DNA from: Ophioderma brevispina | Lineage: Eukaryota; Echinodermata; Ophiuroidea; Amphilepidida; Ophiodermatidae | Length of the DNA: 64,000 bases | Assembly: GCA_023653785.1 (NCBI GenBank) | Contig: JAMKCH010084990.1 | Span: forward strand, 42,790-106,789 | Direction of reading: 5' to 3' | Shown here: positions 23,529 to 34,589 of the stretch, piece by piece | Position numbering within the stretch: the first letter of the stretch is position 1 | Layout of the letters: each line of letters starts with the position of its first letter | Program-made: the position numbers and the translations under genes | The notes under the pieces: model-generated | What the model was told of the DNA's origin: nothing | Database searches by the model: none | The model's input: the letters and a program-made list of their open reading frames with translations, nothing else

Positions 23529-24180
23529 GGTTACCTGGCCAAGAATCAATCTCTCAGCTTCACTCCACAGCCGATCATCCTCCCAGATCTCCGACAAGCT
23601 TCAGGTTCCAGCGATGAAGGACCCTGGTGTCCAGTTAGAGCCTTGAAGTTTTACCTCAGCAAGACTCAGCCCTATAGGAGGGCTCACGACCAGCTTTTCC
23701 TCACAACTCAGAAGCCGTTTCGCCCGGCCTCCAAGACGACATTAGCCAGATGGATCGTGGCAGTCATAAAGGAGAGCCTAGCTAGTACGGAGGTTCGTCT
23801 GACGGGGACGCACATAGGAGCTCACTACGTAAGATCTCAGGCAGCTACTTGGGCCTCCTACCGGGAACTTCTATACAAGATGTCATGGACGCTATGGGAT
23901 GGGCTTGTCCTTCTACATTCCTACAAGTTTATCTCCGAGATGTCCTAGTACGCAGCGGTTGGATGGCAGCTAGGATCCTATCATCAGCTTCCTCGTCATC
24001 ACAGCAAGACCTCCCATCTTTCCAGTCGCCAACAGCTCCAGTAGCAATATACCACTTGAAGTCGGTAAGTGCAAAAACTATTTCTATTATTGGATTATTT
24101 AAACCTTCTCCCGGCCTCGAGACCATATCACATAGATCCGCTTGCCTTATGGACCGAGCACTCTGGTTTACGGGTTGACT
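23529..24180 (+). mobile_element. DIRS tyrosine recombinase C-terminal catalytic portion
   Basis: The segment reads GPWCPVRALKFYLSKTQ, then THIGAHYVRSQAATWASY (about 23810-23865), carrying the H-x-x-R box. After a one-base frame change it reads QDVMDAMGWACPSTFLQVY, ending in the Y of VYLRDV at about 23930, the candidate catalytic tyrosine. DIRS-type elements use this enzyme in place of an integrase. The frame stays open to a stop near 24177. The catalytic core is present but the gene is broken by the frameshift and the upstream insertion. Confidence 0.75.
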
Positions 24181-24500
24181 CTACAGTTGCAATCTGTGGC
24201 ATAAGTTAGGCTCGAATGGGAACGTACTAGGAGATGAGGGTGATTCCCCTCTTCCCCCGGGGGAGAGTCCTATCACCATAATCTCTGTATACTAACAATT
24301 CAGCCTGACGCTCCCCCCCCCCCCCGGTCCGGGCCCGCTGCGCCGCCCAGGATGGGGTCACGGTGTTCGCTCTCCCGACCGTGGAGTCAACCCGGTGGAA
24401 CGAGCATACCAAAAATGATCCAGAAGTCAGTGTTTCTAGATCATTCGCCCCTACGATGACGTGCGCAGGCAGCGAAGTCGTCAAACTTTCCAGGGGTTAA
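24180..24500 (+). mobile_element. Probable 3' terminal region of the DIRS element
   Basis: GC-rich sequence directly after the recombinase, with a C13 run (24309-24325) and CACGTCATCG-type blocks on the minus strand. Composition returns to AT-rich host-like DNA at about 24500. DIRS elements end in inverted or split repeats, but I could not demonstrate them by eye. Confidence 0.4.
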
Positions 24501-25270
24501 CTTCTTGGTGTCCTACAGATCATCTGGAATATTAGGAACACAAAGACAAACAGTCTTTGAATATTGATGTAAAGACCTTTATCAATCGGATTAGAATAAT
24601 TAATTAGAAATTTAGAACGAGTCAGTGAATGCAAAGGATTAGCAAAATCAAAATAAATGCTGGTGAGGGTCCAATATATGGGGAAAAACTATATAGTCGT
24701 GTTTTCGATACTCGATCGATACTGATATAGGAGCTGGGGAAACGTGTTGGGTCATATCCATTACGTGAAAGAGGGAAGAAAAGCATCTATCATACCAATC
24801 AAGTCAGTTCGCTGCCTACAATAGAAAATATTTAATCCATGTTGCTTCCAGCTCTAAAACAACGTTTTGGATCCATCTATGAGTGGGTATTGACTATTGT
24901 ATTTTTCTAATAAGCTGTATTGGTTTAGGTGAGTATGAAGTAATGATGAGGAAACCATTATCACCTGTGCGTACCAGCGCCAAACCCATCGCTACCATAA
25001 TCGGGAATCAATAGCGCACTGCCATATACAGTATGATTTCACATTTTAACGTACGTTACTTTTAGCACTAGTGACCCTCGTATAGCTTCTTATGTTTTTG
25101 ACACTGCACATCGTATCGACCGTAGAGCACACAGGTTAAGAACGCAGGGCTAGATGCTGGAAGTTTAATTGCTTTGCCCCCTTCCACAAACAGCTCTCAA
25201 CAAAGCCCGTAAAAAGTACAGTTGTGTCCTATACTCAGCGCGAATCGTAGTATAATTAAAAAAGTGACAG
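24500..25270. other. Non-coding spacer, nothing recognised
   Basis: AT-rich sequence between the DIRS end and the right inverted-repeat arm. No convincing open frame, repeat unit or RNA gene was seen. Confidence 0.4.
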
Positions 25271-25968
25271 CATTATATTTTATTAAGGTCAGTCAAAACA
25301 GTTTTAACTGTTTTGATAATTTGTGGCTTCCCTTAACATTTTTGTAAATCAATTGGTTCAAATATATCTTATGTTAGAAATGACCTTAAACTCTGGAAGA
25401 TGCCTTTATTTCTTCTAAAACTACATGTCGTCTAGTTACCAAATACGTGAATCAGAAAATCCAATTTCGGGCCAATCACTATTTGAATGTTCATTCCGAT
25501 GATACAGCGACTCATTGTACAGAATCACTGAGAATGCCTTTAAAGTTTAACAACACCACTGTAATTTGCTAACTTACTTAAAAGTAAACATTCACCTTAA
25601 CGTTCAACATAACTGTGTTACTGGGTTTTGATTCTTTTGGTGCTTACTTTAAACATTATTTGGCATCCTAATTCCAAATAACAATATTTGAGAAAAATGA
25701 CCTTAAATCTCTGTAATGCTTTTATTTTCTTTTATTGTAAATTATCTTTTAATTTGTTATTAAAGTAAATATAGTCCAAATTACTTAAAAGTGGTATTTT
25801 CTGATAAGCTTGTTTTGGAAGAATCAAATACCTCAAAATCTCCAAAATCATATTTTTGGCAAAAATCATCTTTTTGCCCAAAAAGGCAAAAAAAAAATAA
25901 TTGTAACAACAAAATTCCCACATATTTTCGTGAACACATTTATGATACTCCTTTGGCTGGCTGTCTGA
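25270..25968 (-). repeat. Right inverted-repeat arm of the 9.6 kb composite
   Basis: The reverse complement matches the left arm: CAGACAGCCAGCCAA, then TATCATAAATGTGTTC, the TTTTTGG/GGCAAAAAGATGATTTTTG block, AAAGTGGTATTTTCTGATAA against TTATCAGAAAATTACCACTT, and AATGACCTTAAA against TTTAAGGTCATTTT. It contains roughly one and a half to two of the units that occur three times in the left arm. Confidence 0.7.
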
Positions 25969-25999
25969 TATGGCAATTGAAACATATTGTCCACACTAC

Positions 26000-28260
26000 A
26001 CATTTAATTTTACATTTACTTTTGTTACGTAGCCCAAATAATTTTTATTGTTCTCTAATACACAGGATGGCGCCGTGTTTGTTATACGTTTTGTGTTGCC
26101 TGGATTTCGGAAATCAGACTCCTACACGGGCATATAATCATCCAACTAAAGTTAACTGCTGATAAAGAATATTAAGCCTTAGGATTAATGGAAACCAGAC
26201 TGATTGATTCAAGCTGCAAAAGAAACTGTTTTACATATAAGTACAACAAATAATATCAAGAGAGCAACACAAGGTTAACCTTTATTGACAGTGGTGGCAC
26301 CAGACTTATTTTTTCTGGGGGTAAAATGAGGGAATTTTTTTTTGGGGGGGGGGGATGGGATGGGGATATCCAAATTTGGAAATTTAACCAATTTTGGCCC
26401 CAAATCATTGATTTTGCCACCAAAATTTGCGTGAATTTTTGGTCTCAAATGCTGATTTGCATTAAAAATCTGCCAAAAATCTGTTTCTTCTGGGGATGGG
26501 GGGGGGGGACTAACTGGGGGAAAGAAAAAATGGGGGGGGCAATGTTCCCCCTGCCCCCCCCCCCCGGCACCGCTACTGCCCTACCGGCAAATTGATTGGT
26601 TATCCATTCGAGTTGTATGCTGTGTCTTAGCCCAATCAGAGAAATGCTAAGAAAGGTGAATGAAAATGATATATCTAGAATGGTCTGTTTTGATTGGTTA
26701 CTCAAGGGTTGATTGAATCATGTTATAATATGTATGAGCCAATCAGAGATACTGTAAGAAGTGGGTAGACCTATGGGGGTAATGTCATTTCCATAGATCC
26801 TCTTTGAGATGACACATAGCTGCATTTGTGTAAATGTAAATGTGTAAATCAATGCAAGCAAACATGATCTTAACCCCCCACAACCCCCCCCCCCCCCCCC
26901 CCCCACCCCCCCGAGTCGACCAGCCAATTTTATGGTCATCATGTAATTGATTGCATTTAGCCAATCAAAGACATGGTAGGAAATGCCCTAAAAGTTGTAA
27001 AAAAATATGACGAAGGCTGATTTTCAACACACCCACACACAAATTCAAATTTAAATTTAAAATGGAATTACACAGAATGGAGCTTCAACACCAAATTGTC
27101 TAAATAACCACACAGGGGGTATTGAACACTGTGTGAAAATGGTGTAAATCTAACACCCAGTGGGTGAATTCCTATTGACTCCAGGGGGAGTTAAAATTAA
27201 CACCCATGGTGTTACAGTAACACCCCAGTTTTTGCAGTGTGTGTGTGTAAAACATTTTTTTCTTGGTGTGTGTGTGTATGTTTGTGGCTTCTTTTGGCGG
27301 GGGTGCAACCAAAATTGGGGTATAGGTGTACGGTACCGTAAAAAAAAATGTTAGACATGTAGTGACCACAATTGTAACAAAATGGACACATTTATAGTTG
27401 GTTTGAAATTTTGACCCTTTATATTAACTAGCTTTGAAATTTTGCACCATTTTCATGGTAATCTTAGCAAAAATTGGCCATTTTCATAGAACTTTTTTCT
27501 GAAAATCAGAAAAATTCTACCATTTTCATTGTGCAGAGATGTATCAGCAGAGTAGTCCCATTTCCAGAAAATCCAAAATTTGAACTGACTGCAAGGCCAA
27601 AATTTAGTGTAGCATCTGGTGAAACTCGCTCCAGGGAACGTATTTTCTTACGCGATTTTATGGTATAAGACCCCTTCTCAAAAAAAAAAATGGTACTTAA
27701 AACTTAGTTTTTGATGCAGTTCTACCTTTATCATTAAACACTTTGATCTAGAATTGAAACAAAAAAGTAATTTTTTTTTTTTTAAATTTCCAGACATAAT
27801 TTTTTAAAAAATTTATGCCCCAAAATCTGGAAAAGTTTTACATTCTCTGTATGTGATTTTTAACCAATACCAAAAATTTCATATTAAATTGTGAACCAAA
27901 AAAATGGACCCCATTTTATCTAGTAGCAATGACCTCAAACTGACCCCTGGGGGGAAACGACCCCATAGTTATAAACTCTCTGCTCAGAATGGTTCAGAGT
28001 CGCGCCCCTTTTATGCAGATCTTGTTGCGCGGGCGTTGCCGACCTCTGAACAATTCTGACAGCGACTTGTAAGTGGTGAAAATGCAACCCATAACCCATA
28101 TTGCCGCCACAAATCTACCTGCCTTTTTTCCACTGAGTAACCCCCCCCCCCCCCCGGTCTTTTGGGCAGATCACGGTTAGTGTCTTTAATGCATGCCAAG
28201 TCAAACGCCTACCTAAAAAACATAAAAGCACAGTTTGTCCTAAAAACTGTATGACAAGTT
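26000..28260. other. Gene-free interval with homopolymer-rich repeats
   Basis: It contains long G or C runs (26340-26355, 26555-26566, 26883-26910, 28140-28156) inside decayed MITE-like sequence rich in CCAAAATTTGG-type words. It also contains GT/AC microsatellites (27235-27275). A short frame at about 26066-26160 starting MAPCLLYVLCC is hydrophobic at its N-terminus, but I see no splice partner. No supported gene. Confidence 0.4.
27085..27240. mobile_element. MITE-like segment with GTGTT/AACAC sub-repeats
   Basis: Dense AACACC/GGTGTT words (CAACACC, TGAACAC, TAACACCC, GGTGTTAC, AACACCCC) run up to CCAGTTTTTGCAGTGTG. That terminus matches the CACTGCAAAAACT end common on short hAT-type elements. 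A GT microsatellite follows. The left end is unclear. Confidence 0.45.
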
Positions 28261-28264
28261 TTTG

Positions 28265-28545
28265 GCCCAGGCCCGTAACCAGGATAATTTCTTTTGGGGA
28301 AGGGGCAATTTTTGTTTAAAAGGGGCTTTTCCCCAAATTTGCAAGGGGGGGGGGCAAATTCGGCAAAAGTGGACCTTTTAATAAAATTTTAAACTTTTTT
28401 CTGACAAAAAGCATTCAATCCCTCGCACCACTCGCAAAATCTATATTTCTGTGGCCTTTGAGCTCTTTTTAGGGGTTTGGGGGCTTTTGGGAATTTGGGG
28501 GGCATACTGCCCCTCCCCTGCTTGCGGGCCTGTTTTGCCCCTCAC
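28265..28545. mobile_element. MITE with CAGGCCCGTAACCAGG termini, copy 1
   Basis: The left end AGGCCCGTAACCAGGAT pairs imperfectly with the right end CTTGCGGGCCTG. The interior has GGGGCAATTTT, GGCAAAAGTGGACC and GGGGCTTT words shared with 46697-46981, which has cleaner ends. No coding. Confidence 0.65.
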
Positions 28546-29135
28546 CAAATCTTGTGTATGGCCTATAGTCCGTGTCGCTATCTCCGTGCAGTGACGTCAG
28601 CGCGACATTAGTTGGTCGCAAGAGTAAATCGCTCGCTCTGACATGAATCGCCGGCGCTTTCACGCGCGCGCATAAAGACGGTGTAAAGAAACTGAGTGTC
28701 CCCCATGAGAGAGTGTCCTAGCTACCATAGAACATGTACGGAATAAACCGTGACCTTGTAGACGAGGCCATTTGGGTACAGTGCTGAAACAAATGATGCA
28801 TACAGCACTCAATGGAGAACACAATAGACAGATGGGTGGTAGGACACTCAGTCACACGGACATTGTAGTTTATGACAACGGCATTTCTTGATGCGGGCAT
28901 AAATGTTATGACATCACTGCACAGAGGTAGAGACACGAATTAGTATGTAAATTCTTGTGGGCAAAATTTAGTATAATGGTTTCTTGCTTGGTATATTTTT
29001 GGTGCAAGAGTATTTGGTCTAGCCAGCAATAAAAATGTTCATTCATAGTATACACCTCATATTTGCATAGTCTTTCCAGGGAGATCAACCTGACTATATG
29101 TATAATACATAAAGTATTGTTTGTCATATTTAACA

Positions 29136-29489
29136 TTAAAGACACTATCAGTGATTGCTAAATCAGCAAATCGAAAAAATCATCAAAAATCAGATTTTAG
29201 CATGTACGTAACAAGTACAGGTATCCTAACATACCCTGCAAATGATGAGACCAGAAGCAACCTAATAAGGACAGAATCGGAGATTTTAGTCATTACTGTC
29301 CGAACGGACACTTACTACAACACGTAATTGAATGGAGAATCGTATCTTGGAACACTACCATTTTCTTCCTTTTCTTTCAATTCTACAGCTGGAAAAGGTA
29401 ACTTATGAGAATTCTACAGACTTATCCTTCACTTTGAAGCTATTCCTGCAAATTTCAAATATTTTTCAAATCACTGATAGTGTCTTTAA
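29136..29489. mobile_element. TTAA-flanked MITE, CACTATCAGTG family, copy 1
   Basis: Opens TTAAAGACACTATCAGTGA and closes TCACTGATAGTGTCTTTAA: perfect inverted termini within TTAA. The interior (GTAACAAGTACAGGT, CATACCCTGCAAATGAT, GTCATTACTGTCCG) matches 45106-45481. No coding. Confidence 0.85.
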
Positions 29490-29926
29490 TGTGTAACATA
29501 ACCTTTGATCAATTCCACATATTCATTCTATTAATATTTTACAGCATTCTAATAGCTACATGTAGCATCGAATACACAATGTACAGTTTTGCACAAACAT
29601 TAAATTAACAAAGCCATTCACTTAAAGGTGCTTTCACAATTTTTCACCTAAAATAGATTTTCTTTTTTTCAGAAATGATAGATGCAACTGTTTTTAAAGC
29701 TTTCTTGACTTTTTAACATAAAAACATTCCTAACTTTTTTCACCCAAAAAGTGATAAATTCTCCAAAAATTGGTGAGTTTACAATTGGTGCCAGCTGAAA
29801 ATTTTCCAAACAAGCCTCCTATATAGTGAGTTTTATCATTTCCATCTGTATTTCAAGCAATAATAGCACATTTTTTCCCCCAAATTTTGAGATATTTTTA
29901 CACAGTTGCAATGCCAGGGTAAATGG

Positions 29927-30308
29927 CTAGTGAACTATACCTGTGAATGGTACAGCTCTAATTTCTTTATGTTTTGAATAAGAAGGAATTTTGTAATTAA
30001 AATAAATTGATATCGGATCCTGATAATAATTAAACGCCAATAAACGGCCACTGAAAATATCATTCCAACAGGAAATAGTGCCATGTATGTGTTCATCCAT
30101 TAGCTGTTCCGTTGGTTTACACAAGTCAAGTACAATCATTTTCTTGAGATTGTGCTATTTCATAATGAACAGACAGAAATTGCACTTTTTTCCAGCATTG
30201 CCATTGATTTAGGATTCGGGTCCTCTCATTATGATTACAAAATCCCTTCGTTTATGATGCATGCACACTTTTGAGCATTAATTACCATTCACAGGTATAG
30301 TTTACTAG
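29927..30308. mobile_element. Inverted-repeat element bounded by CTAG
   Basis: Left terminus AGTGAACTATACCTGTGAA with TGGTAC following; right terminus ACCATTCACAGGTATAGTTT. The termini are inverted over about 23 bases with one or two mismatches. Each end is bordered by CTAG, a possible target duplication or palindromic target. No coding. Confidence 0.65.
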
Positions 30309-31148
30309 ACAATTACCAACACAACTGTGCATAAATCCAGGGGGGTAGGACATGCCAACCTAACAGCAACAGCGAATTCAAAACAGCATCAACTTCCGGG
30401 TGCTAGTCTGTTTCAAAGACTTACAGTAGGAGGGCGCTCTATATGCATATCAAACGGTTACACACAGACTTGACTAAAGACTAGGCCTGGTCACGAATAT
30501 TTAAATCTAAATAACCGTTATTGGAAATTACACTATTTTGCAGCGAGGTTAATCCACTAACCTCGACGGATTTTGACATTAATAATTTTTTCTTAAATTA
30601 TCATGATATTACTAAGATCATTTGAACAAAGGTTTAAGAGATGATTTTGTAAAGTCACTGGGACCGAAACTGCCATAAATTTTTCAATTAAGATCATGGA
30701 ATCATTTTGTCATGTAAAACAATAGTTACACAATAAAATACACATCTCTTCTACTCATTTTCTAATTATTCTGAAATGTGAGTTTTGTGCTATTTCTAGT
30801 CAAAACTGTGAAAATAGTTTAGAGCTAGTGATAGTATAAGTTTGTGAATATCTCTAAATGACTTTAAAATGGTTAAAGACATTTGCCAGCAATTTTAGCC
30901 AAAAAAGTGAAATTGATGTAAGCAACTGACCCGAATTTGGATGTTCAAAAAATAAATCCTGTGCACATTTTTCACAAATTTATACATGCTAAAATGAACA
31001 ATTATGCATATAATTTACATTTCTGAACAGGTCAGAACATAGGGCACTGCAAAGGTCAATTGTTAGTTTCCTGTCACCCACCCAGGTCCAGAAGTTTAAG
31101 CTGCATTGAAAATTGAAGATCATGAAAATTTTCATTACTTTGCTATTT

Positions 31149-31328
31149 TAAAGGTGCTTGTTTGAATCGATTTATGTCTGTGTTCTCTACTTGATATAAG
31201 AACCTAGCACTTGCATTATACTCATCACCAAGTATCGTGGGAAACAAATTTGCAGATTTGATGGTACATGCAAGCAATAGTTATACTACAAGGGGTCCTT
31301 AAGATGTTTGGAACATGCACCTTTAACT
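31149..31328. mobile_element. TTAA-type MITE, AAAGGTGCTTG family
   Basis: Opens TTTTAAAGGTGCTTGTTT and closes GGAACATGCACCTTTAA. An interior block (TGTGTTCTCTACTTGATAT, CACTTGCAT, CACCAAGTAT) is shared with 63340-63450, whose right end (GAACAAGCACCTTTAAG, about 63636) is also the same. No coding. Confidence 0.6.
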
Positions 31329-32517
31329 CAAATCAAAGTTCTCCATATAAAAAATTACTACATGTACTTTGTTATAAAATTTGGATCTGGAATTTTTGTT
31401 ATACACAGTATCCCATGGCACTGCTGCTGCTGTACAAATGTTTACTGTGTGAAAACGAAAAATCCGATTCATCTCTAACTTTGGAATTAAGCAGTTTAGG
31501 TGAATATCTTTAGTTCTAGATGACTATTTTTAATTTCTACACACAAAAAATGTTTCAAAACCTCTGAGTCAGCCTTTAATACATATTGGCCTAGAGTACA
31601 TCTCTTTAGTGTAAGCTGTTTAGCAATCAAATACAACTGCTTGATATCAATTATTTTGTTAGGTATCACTTTTGATTGCCAAGTAGACATTGATCATACA
31701 AATAATGAAAATTAGGAATGAACTGGCCACCTTATAAAAAGGATTTAAAAGGGCAATCTGGGCCCAGATCAGGAAAGCTAATAAGCAATTTTTGCTGAGC
31801 CTATATAGGCAATATAGTCTTATTGTTTTTAAAATGAATATAGTTTACTATGCTAAGGCCTAAAAATGGTGCAACTGCAATAGCCAGACATGCTAGGATA
31901 AACTTCTATACACCAATCCGGTTTTACACATTCCAACACCTCACTGGCAGCCATAGCTGGGGTGCATCCTGCTTGAATTCACCCAAATGTGCAGATTAAG
32001 TGTAGCTTTTGAATTATACTTAATCAAGATTGGTACAGACGCACAAACGAAGTTGGGTAGGTTGGGGTTGGAAGGCCCCCCAGAATGGCGGATTCAATTA
32101 TGACCATTCATTTGGCTCCGTCGGATTGTCTATAGGGTTCCCCTGTGCCTGATTGCATTACATTACAGAGTGTACTGTGATAGACATTGCACAACTTCCT
32201 TGTAGATATAAGTGTGCTTAACATATAGCCACTTGGGGCTGCAAGTTGAAATCATAAGGCAGATTATGGATAAAACTGTCACCATCTTGGATTTATAGTC
32301 CATCCTAGGATAAGCTGATCCTTACCTGATCTTAAGAAATACTTTAATCCACTTCAGGAGATAGATCTTGAATTCCAAGAGTTCTATGATAAAAAAAACC
32401 TTGAATTACAATAACTTACAATGGTGAATATTATCGTGATCATTCAACAGTAATACTGCATTATCAGTAAGGAAGGTCACACCAGTTATAGGAGCTGTAG
32501 GCCTACCATAGGACTAG

Positions 32518-32711
32518 TTGACATTAGAGTACACACCACAAAACAGGGCCTACACCTTTAGTTCTGTAGGCATAATTGTAGCAATATTTAGTTTCATATC
32601 ATTAGGTAATGTGTCAAAAGGACAAACTGTACTAAGGGAGATGCATGTGCCTGCAATTTATGATGGTACCAAGATTGATATATCTTCACTAGGGGAGGTG
32701 TCTGGAGACCA
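32518..32711 (+). CDS. CD-M6PR-like gene 2, exon 1 (signal peptide; damaged)
   Basis: The exon reads GIIVAIFSFISLG (signal-peptide-like core), then a disturbed stretch, then DGTKIDISSLGEVSGDQ, and ends at CA before GTATGT in phase 2. It is collinear with exon 1 of gene 3 at 59937. Three defects are visible. No ATG precedes the signal core: the frame opens after a TAG at 32515, and the position of the gene 3 ATG is TAC. Next, between SKGQT and DGT the cysteines of gene 3 (CTQINNCACQF) are lost in this frame but reappear in a neighbouring frame as ACACN. That implies two nearly compensating indels. Finally, it is one codon shorter than its paralogue there. It is probably a pseudogene exon or a mis-assembled one. 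Confidence 0.6.
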
Positions 32712-32801
32712 GTATGTATAAGGTGGACATATATGGATCAATAGTCCTAGTGGTAGCATTTCTTCTCATGCTAACTGTGAAAATTTCAGTGTGTGCATTT
32801 A

Positions 32802-33004
32802 TTACACTGTAAATTAAACACCTTCTAAAAAACTTTTGCGCATTCATGTTTTAAAAATGTGAAATATCTTTAATATCTAAGCCGCTTAACAAACATGTTT
32901 GACATTCGATGGCAGGGTTTAGGCATTTTGGCACCAAGTGTTTAGAGATTTGACATGTTTAAGACCTAAACAATAATTTGCACCAAGACACTGTTTTACA
33001 GTGA
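32802..33004. mobile_element. MITE with CACTGTAAA termini
   Basis: Left end ACACTGTAAATTAAACACC, right end GACACTGTTTTACAGTG: inverted ends of about 9 bases plus a shared ACAC. The interior has AAGTGTTTAG/CTAAACA words. It lies in intron 1 of receptor gene 2. Confidence 0.5.
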
Positions 33005-33424
33005 ATGTTTCATTAAATTGTTGATTGTCACCCCATGCACATTTTCAGTCTCATATGCCCCGGATTATGTTGCATTAAAGTAGCAGATTTTAAAAACAAT
33101 CTGATCCAGAGAAAAATAAAACACTCACGTTTTAAAGGGCAATGGACCGATTTAATTATATCAATTTTCCATCTGACACCTGATTGGCTCCAATACCCCC
33201 ATCTTAAGTTTTTTGCCGATATTTAAACCATTTGCATAAGAGCAAAAACCATGATTTGTAAGCCCCCCATATTACTGGGTAAGATTAATATTGGTCTACC
33301 AAAAGGAGAACTTTTTGCTCTAAATATCACAAACAAATACCTTTAGGCCTAAGATTTCAAAAGGATTTCAATACAATTTCAGCACGTAAAAAGTAATTGA
33401 AAAAATTTGATTTTTCTCTCATAG

Positions 33425-33528
33425 ATTTAATTATTGCTTAAACTGCTGGAGATAATTCATTCCAATCTGGGCGTTTGCCTTTAATCCATGTTATGACTTT
33501 TCTGACAACTGCTGCACCTCATGTGGTG
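33425..33528 (+). CDS. CD-M6PR-like gene 2, exon 2 (in-frame stop)
   Basis: The acceptor CTCATAG is followed by one base completing the CA-A codon of exon 1. The exon reads FNYCLNCWR, then a TAA stop (33453-33455), then FIPIWAFAFNPCYDFSDNC and CTSCG, ending in phase 1 before GTAAGT. The W-[AE]-[FY]-AFNPC motif is the M6PR-domain signature and aligns with WEYAFNPCFKFSDKFC of gene 3. Length and phase fit the paralogue apart from one codon. The stop is a single lesion in an otherwise conserved exon, so a polymorphism, a sequencing error or a recent pseudogene are all possible. Confidence 0.65.
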
Positions 33529-33711
33529 GTAAGTTATCAAGGGAATGGCCCGAAGGCTCCAAATCGGGGGGGGGGGGGTTATAATGCTATCCATAGAAAG
33601 GCAATGGGGGGGGGGGTTCTATGATATCATCAGAACCCCCTCCATAAAGCATGGACACCTTTCGGACCCTAACAACCTATAAATTAATATTTATCAGCTC
33701 CTCGTCCAACC

Positions 33712-33787
33712 CAGGCTGTTAGCTCACGTAGCAAGGAGGCCCCTTCTAGTAATACGGAGGTTGACCGGTTCAAGTCTGGTCAAGCAC
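33712..33787 (+). repeat. tRNA-like sequence, probable SINE head (Thr-like)
   Basis: A-box-like GTTAGCTCACGTAGCAAGG (33718-33736) is followed by a B-box T-arm ACCGG-TTCAAGT-CTGGT (33764-33780) that folds into five pairs. An anticodon-position AGT can be read, but the anticodon stem has mismatches and the acceptor stem does not close, so it is not a functional tRNA. A microsatellite-like tail and TTTATAAAGCGCA at about 33890 follow, typical of short tRNA-derived elements. Confidence 0.5.
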
Positions 33788-34154
33788 CCATGGATGTTTT
33801 TTTCCAACATTAATAAATCCACCTTAAAATATTGTAATGATCTTTGGCTGTTGAAAAAAGGTCAATTTTTTTTATATTATTATTACTTATGGATTTATAA
33901 AGCGCAGTTCCAAAAGTAAACCAATGCGCTTACAACGAAAATGAAACAAATATCAAAATACATAAACAACTCCCTAGTTGCACTTAAGCATGACATTGTG
34001 TCGCTTTAAGGGGAAAGTCCAGTTTTATCATGCATGATGAAATCTGCACCCCTGTGGAAGGTTTTGATGAAATCATGGCAAAATGGTCACAAATAAATGC
34101 TTCAAATAGTTCAGTGTTGAGCTGTGTTGAACAGTTCCATTTCAAAACAGATAG

Positions 34155-34296
34155 CACTGGCGGATCCAGGGGGTGTTTTTGGCGCGCCCCCCGGTAATTT
34201 GGCCAAAATCTTGTAAAATCAGCCAATTTTTTACCATAACTACCTTCCATCCCCCCGGTAATTCTTGCATTTTTCAGGGTGTGGATCCACCCCTGG
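34155..34296. mobile_element. MITE with GGATCCA termini
   Basis: The left end CTGGCGGATCCAGGGGGTG pairs with GTGTGGATCCACCCCTGG at the right. The interior is CCCCCCGGTAATTTGGCC and its near inverse GGTAATTC. About 140 bp, non-coding. Confidence 0.55.
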
Positions 34297-34589
34297 ATAG
34301 GGTCAGGAAAGTGACACTAACCAGAGTGATTATTGATTGTTTCACTGATAAGTATGAATAGTTACATTTAGCATAATCAGCAGTGATAATACTGATTAAA
34401 CCTCCTTGTAAACCTATTCATCTGGAACTTATACATGTAGCTATTCAAAAATCCAATATAATCATCACTCAATCTCTACAAAATGTGCAATGTGAAATAG
34501 TGAATTTCCACTCCTTTACTCCAAAAGGAATTATCAAACTAGACATCGAGTATATCATGCGGTGGCAATTTGCTGACCACTGACGAACT

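Noticed and set aside
26066..26160. Short frame beginning MAPCLLYVLCC that looks like a signal peptide or defensin-like peptide
   Set aside because: About 30 codons, no family resemblance, no clear splice or context support; such cysteine/leucine-rich frames are expected by chance in this amount of sequence.
28140..28160. Long C or G homopolymers here and at 26883, 33568, 42986, 24309 as regulatory or structural signals
   Set aside because: They occur mostly inside decayed MITEs or low-complexity DNA and are the classic place for sequencing uncertainty; no function can be argued.
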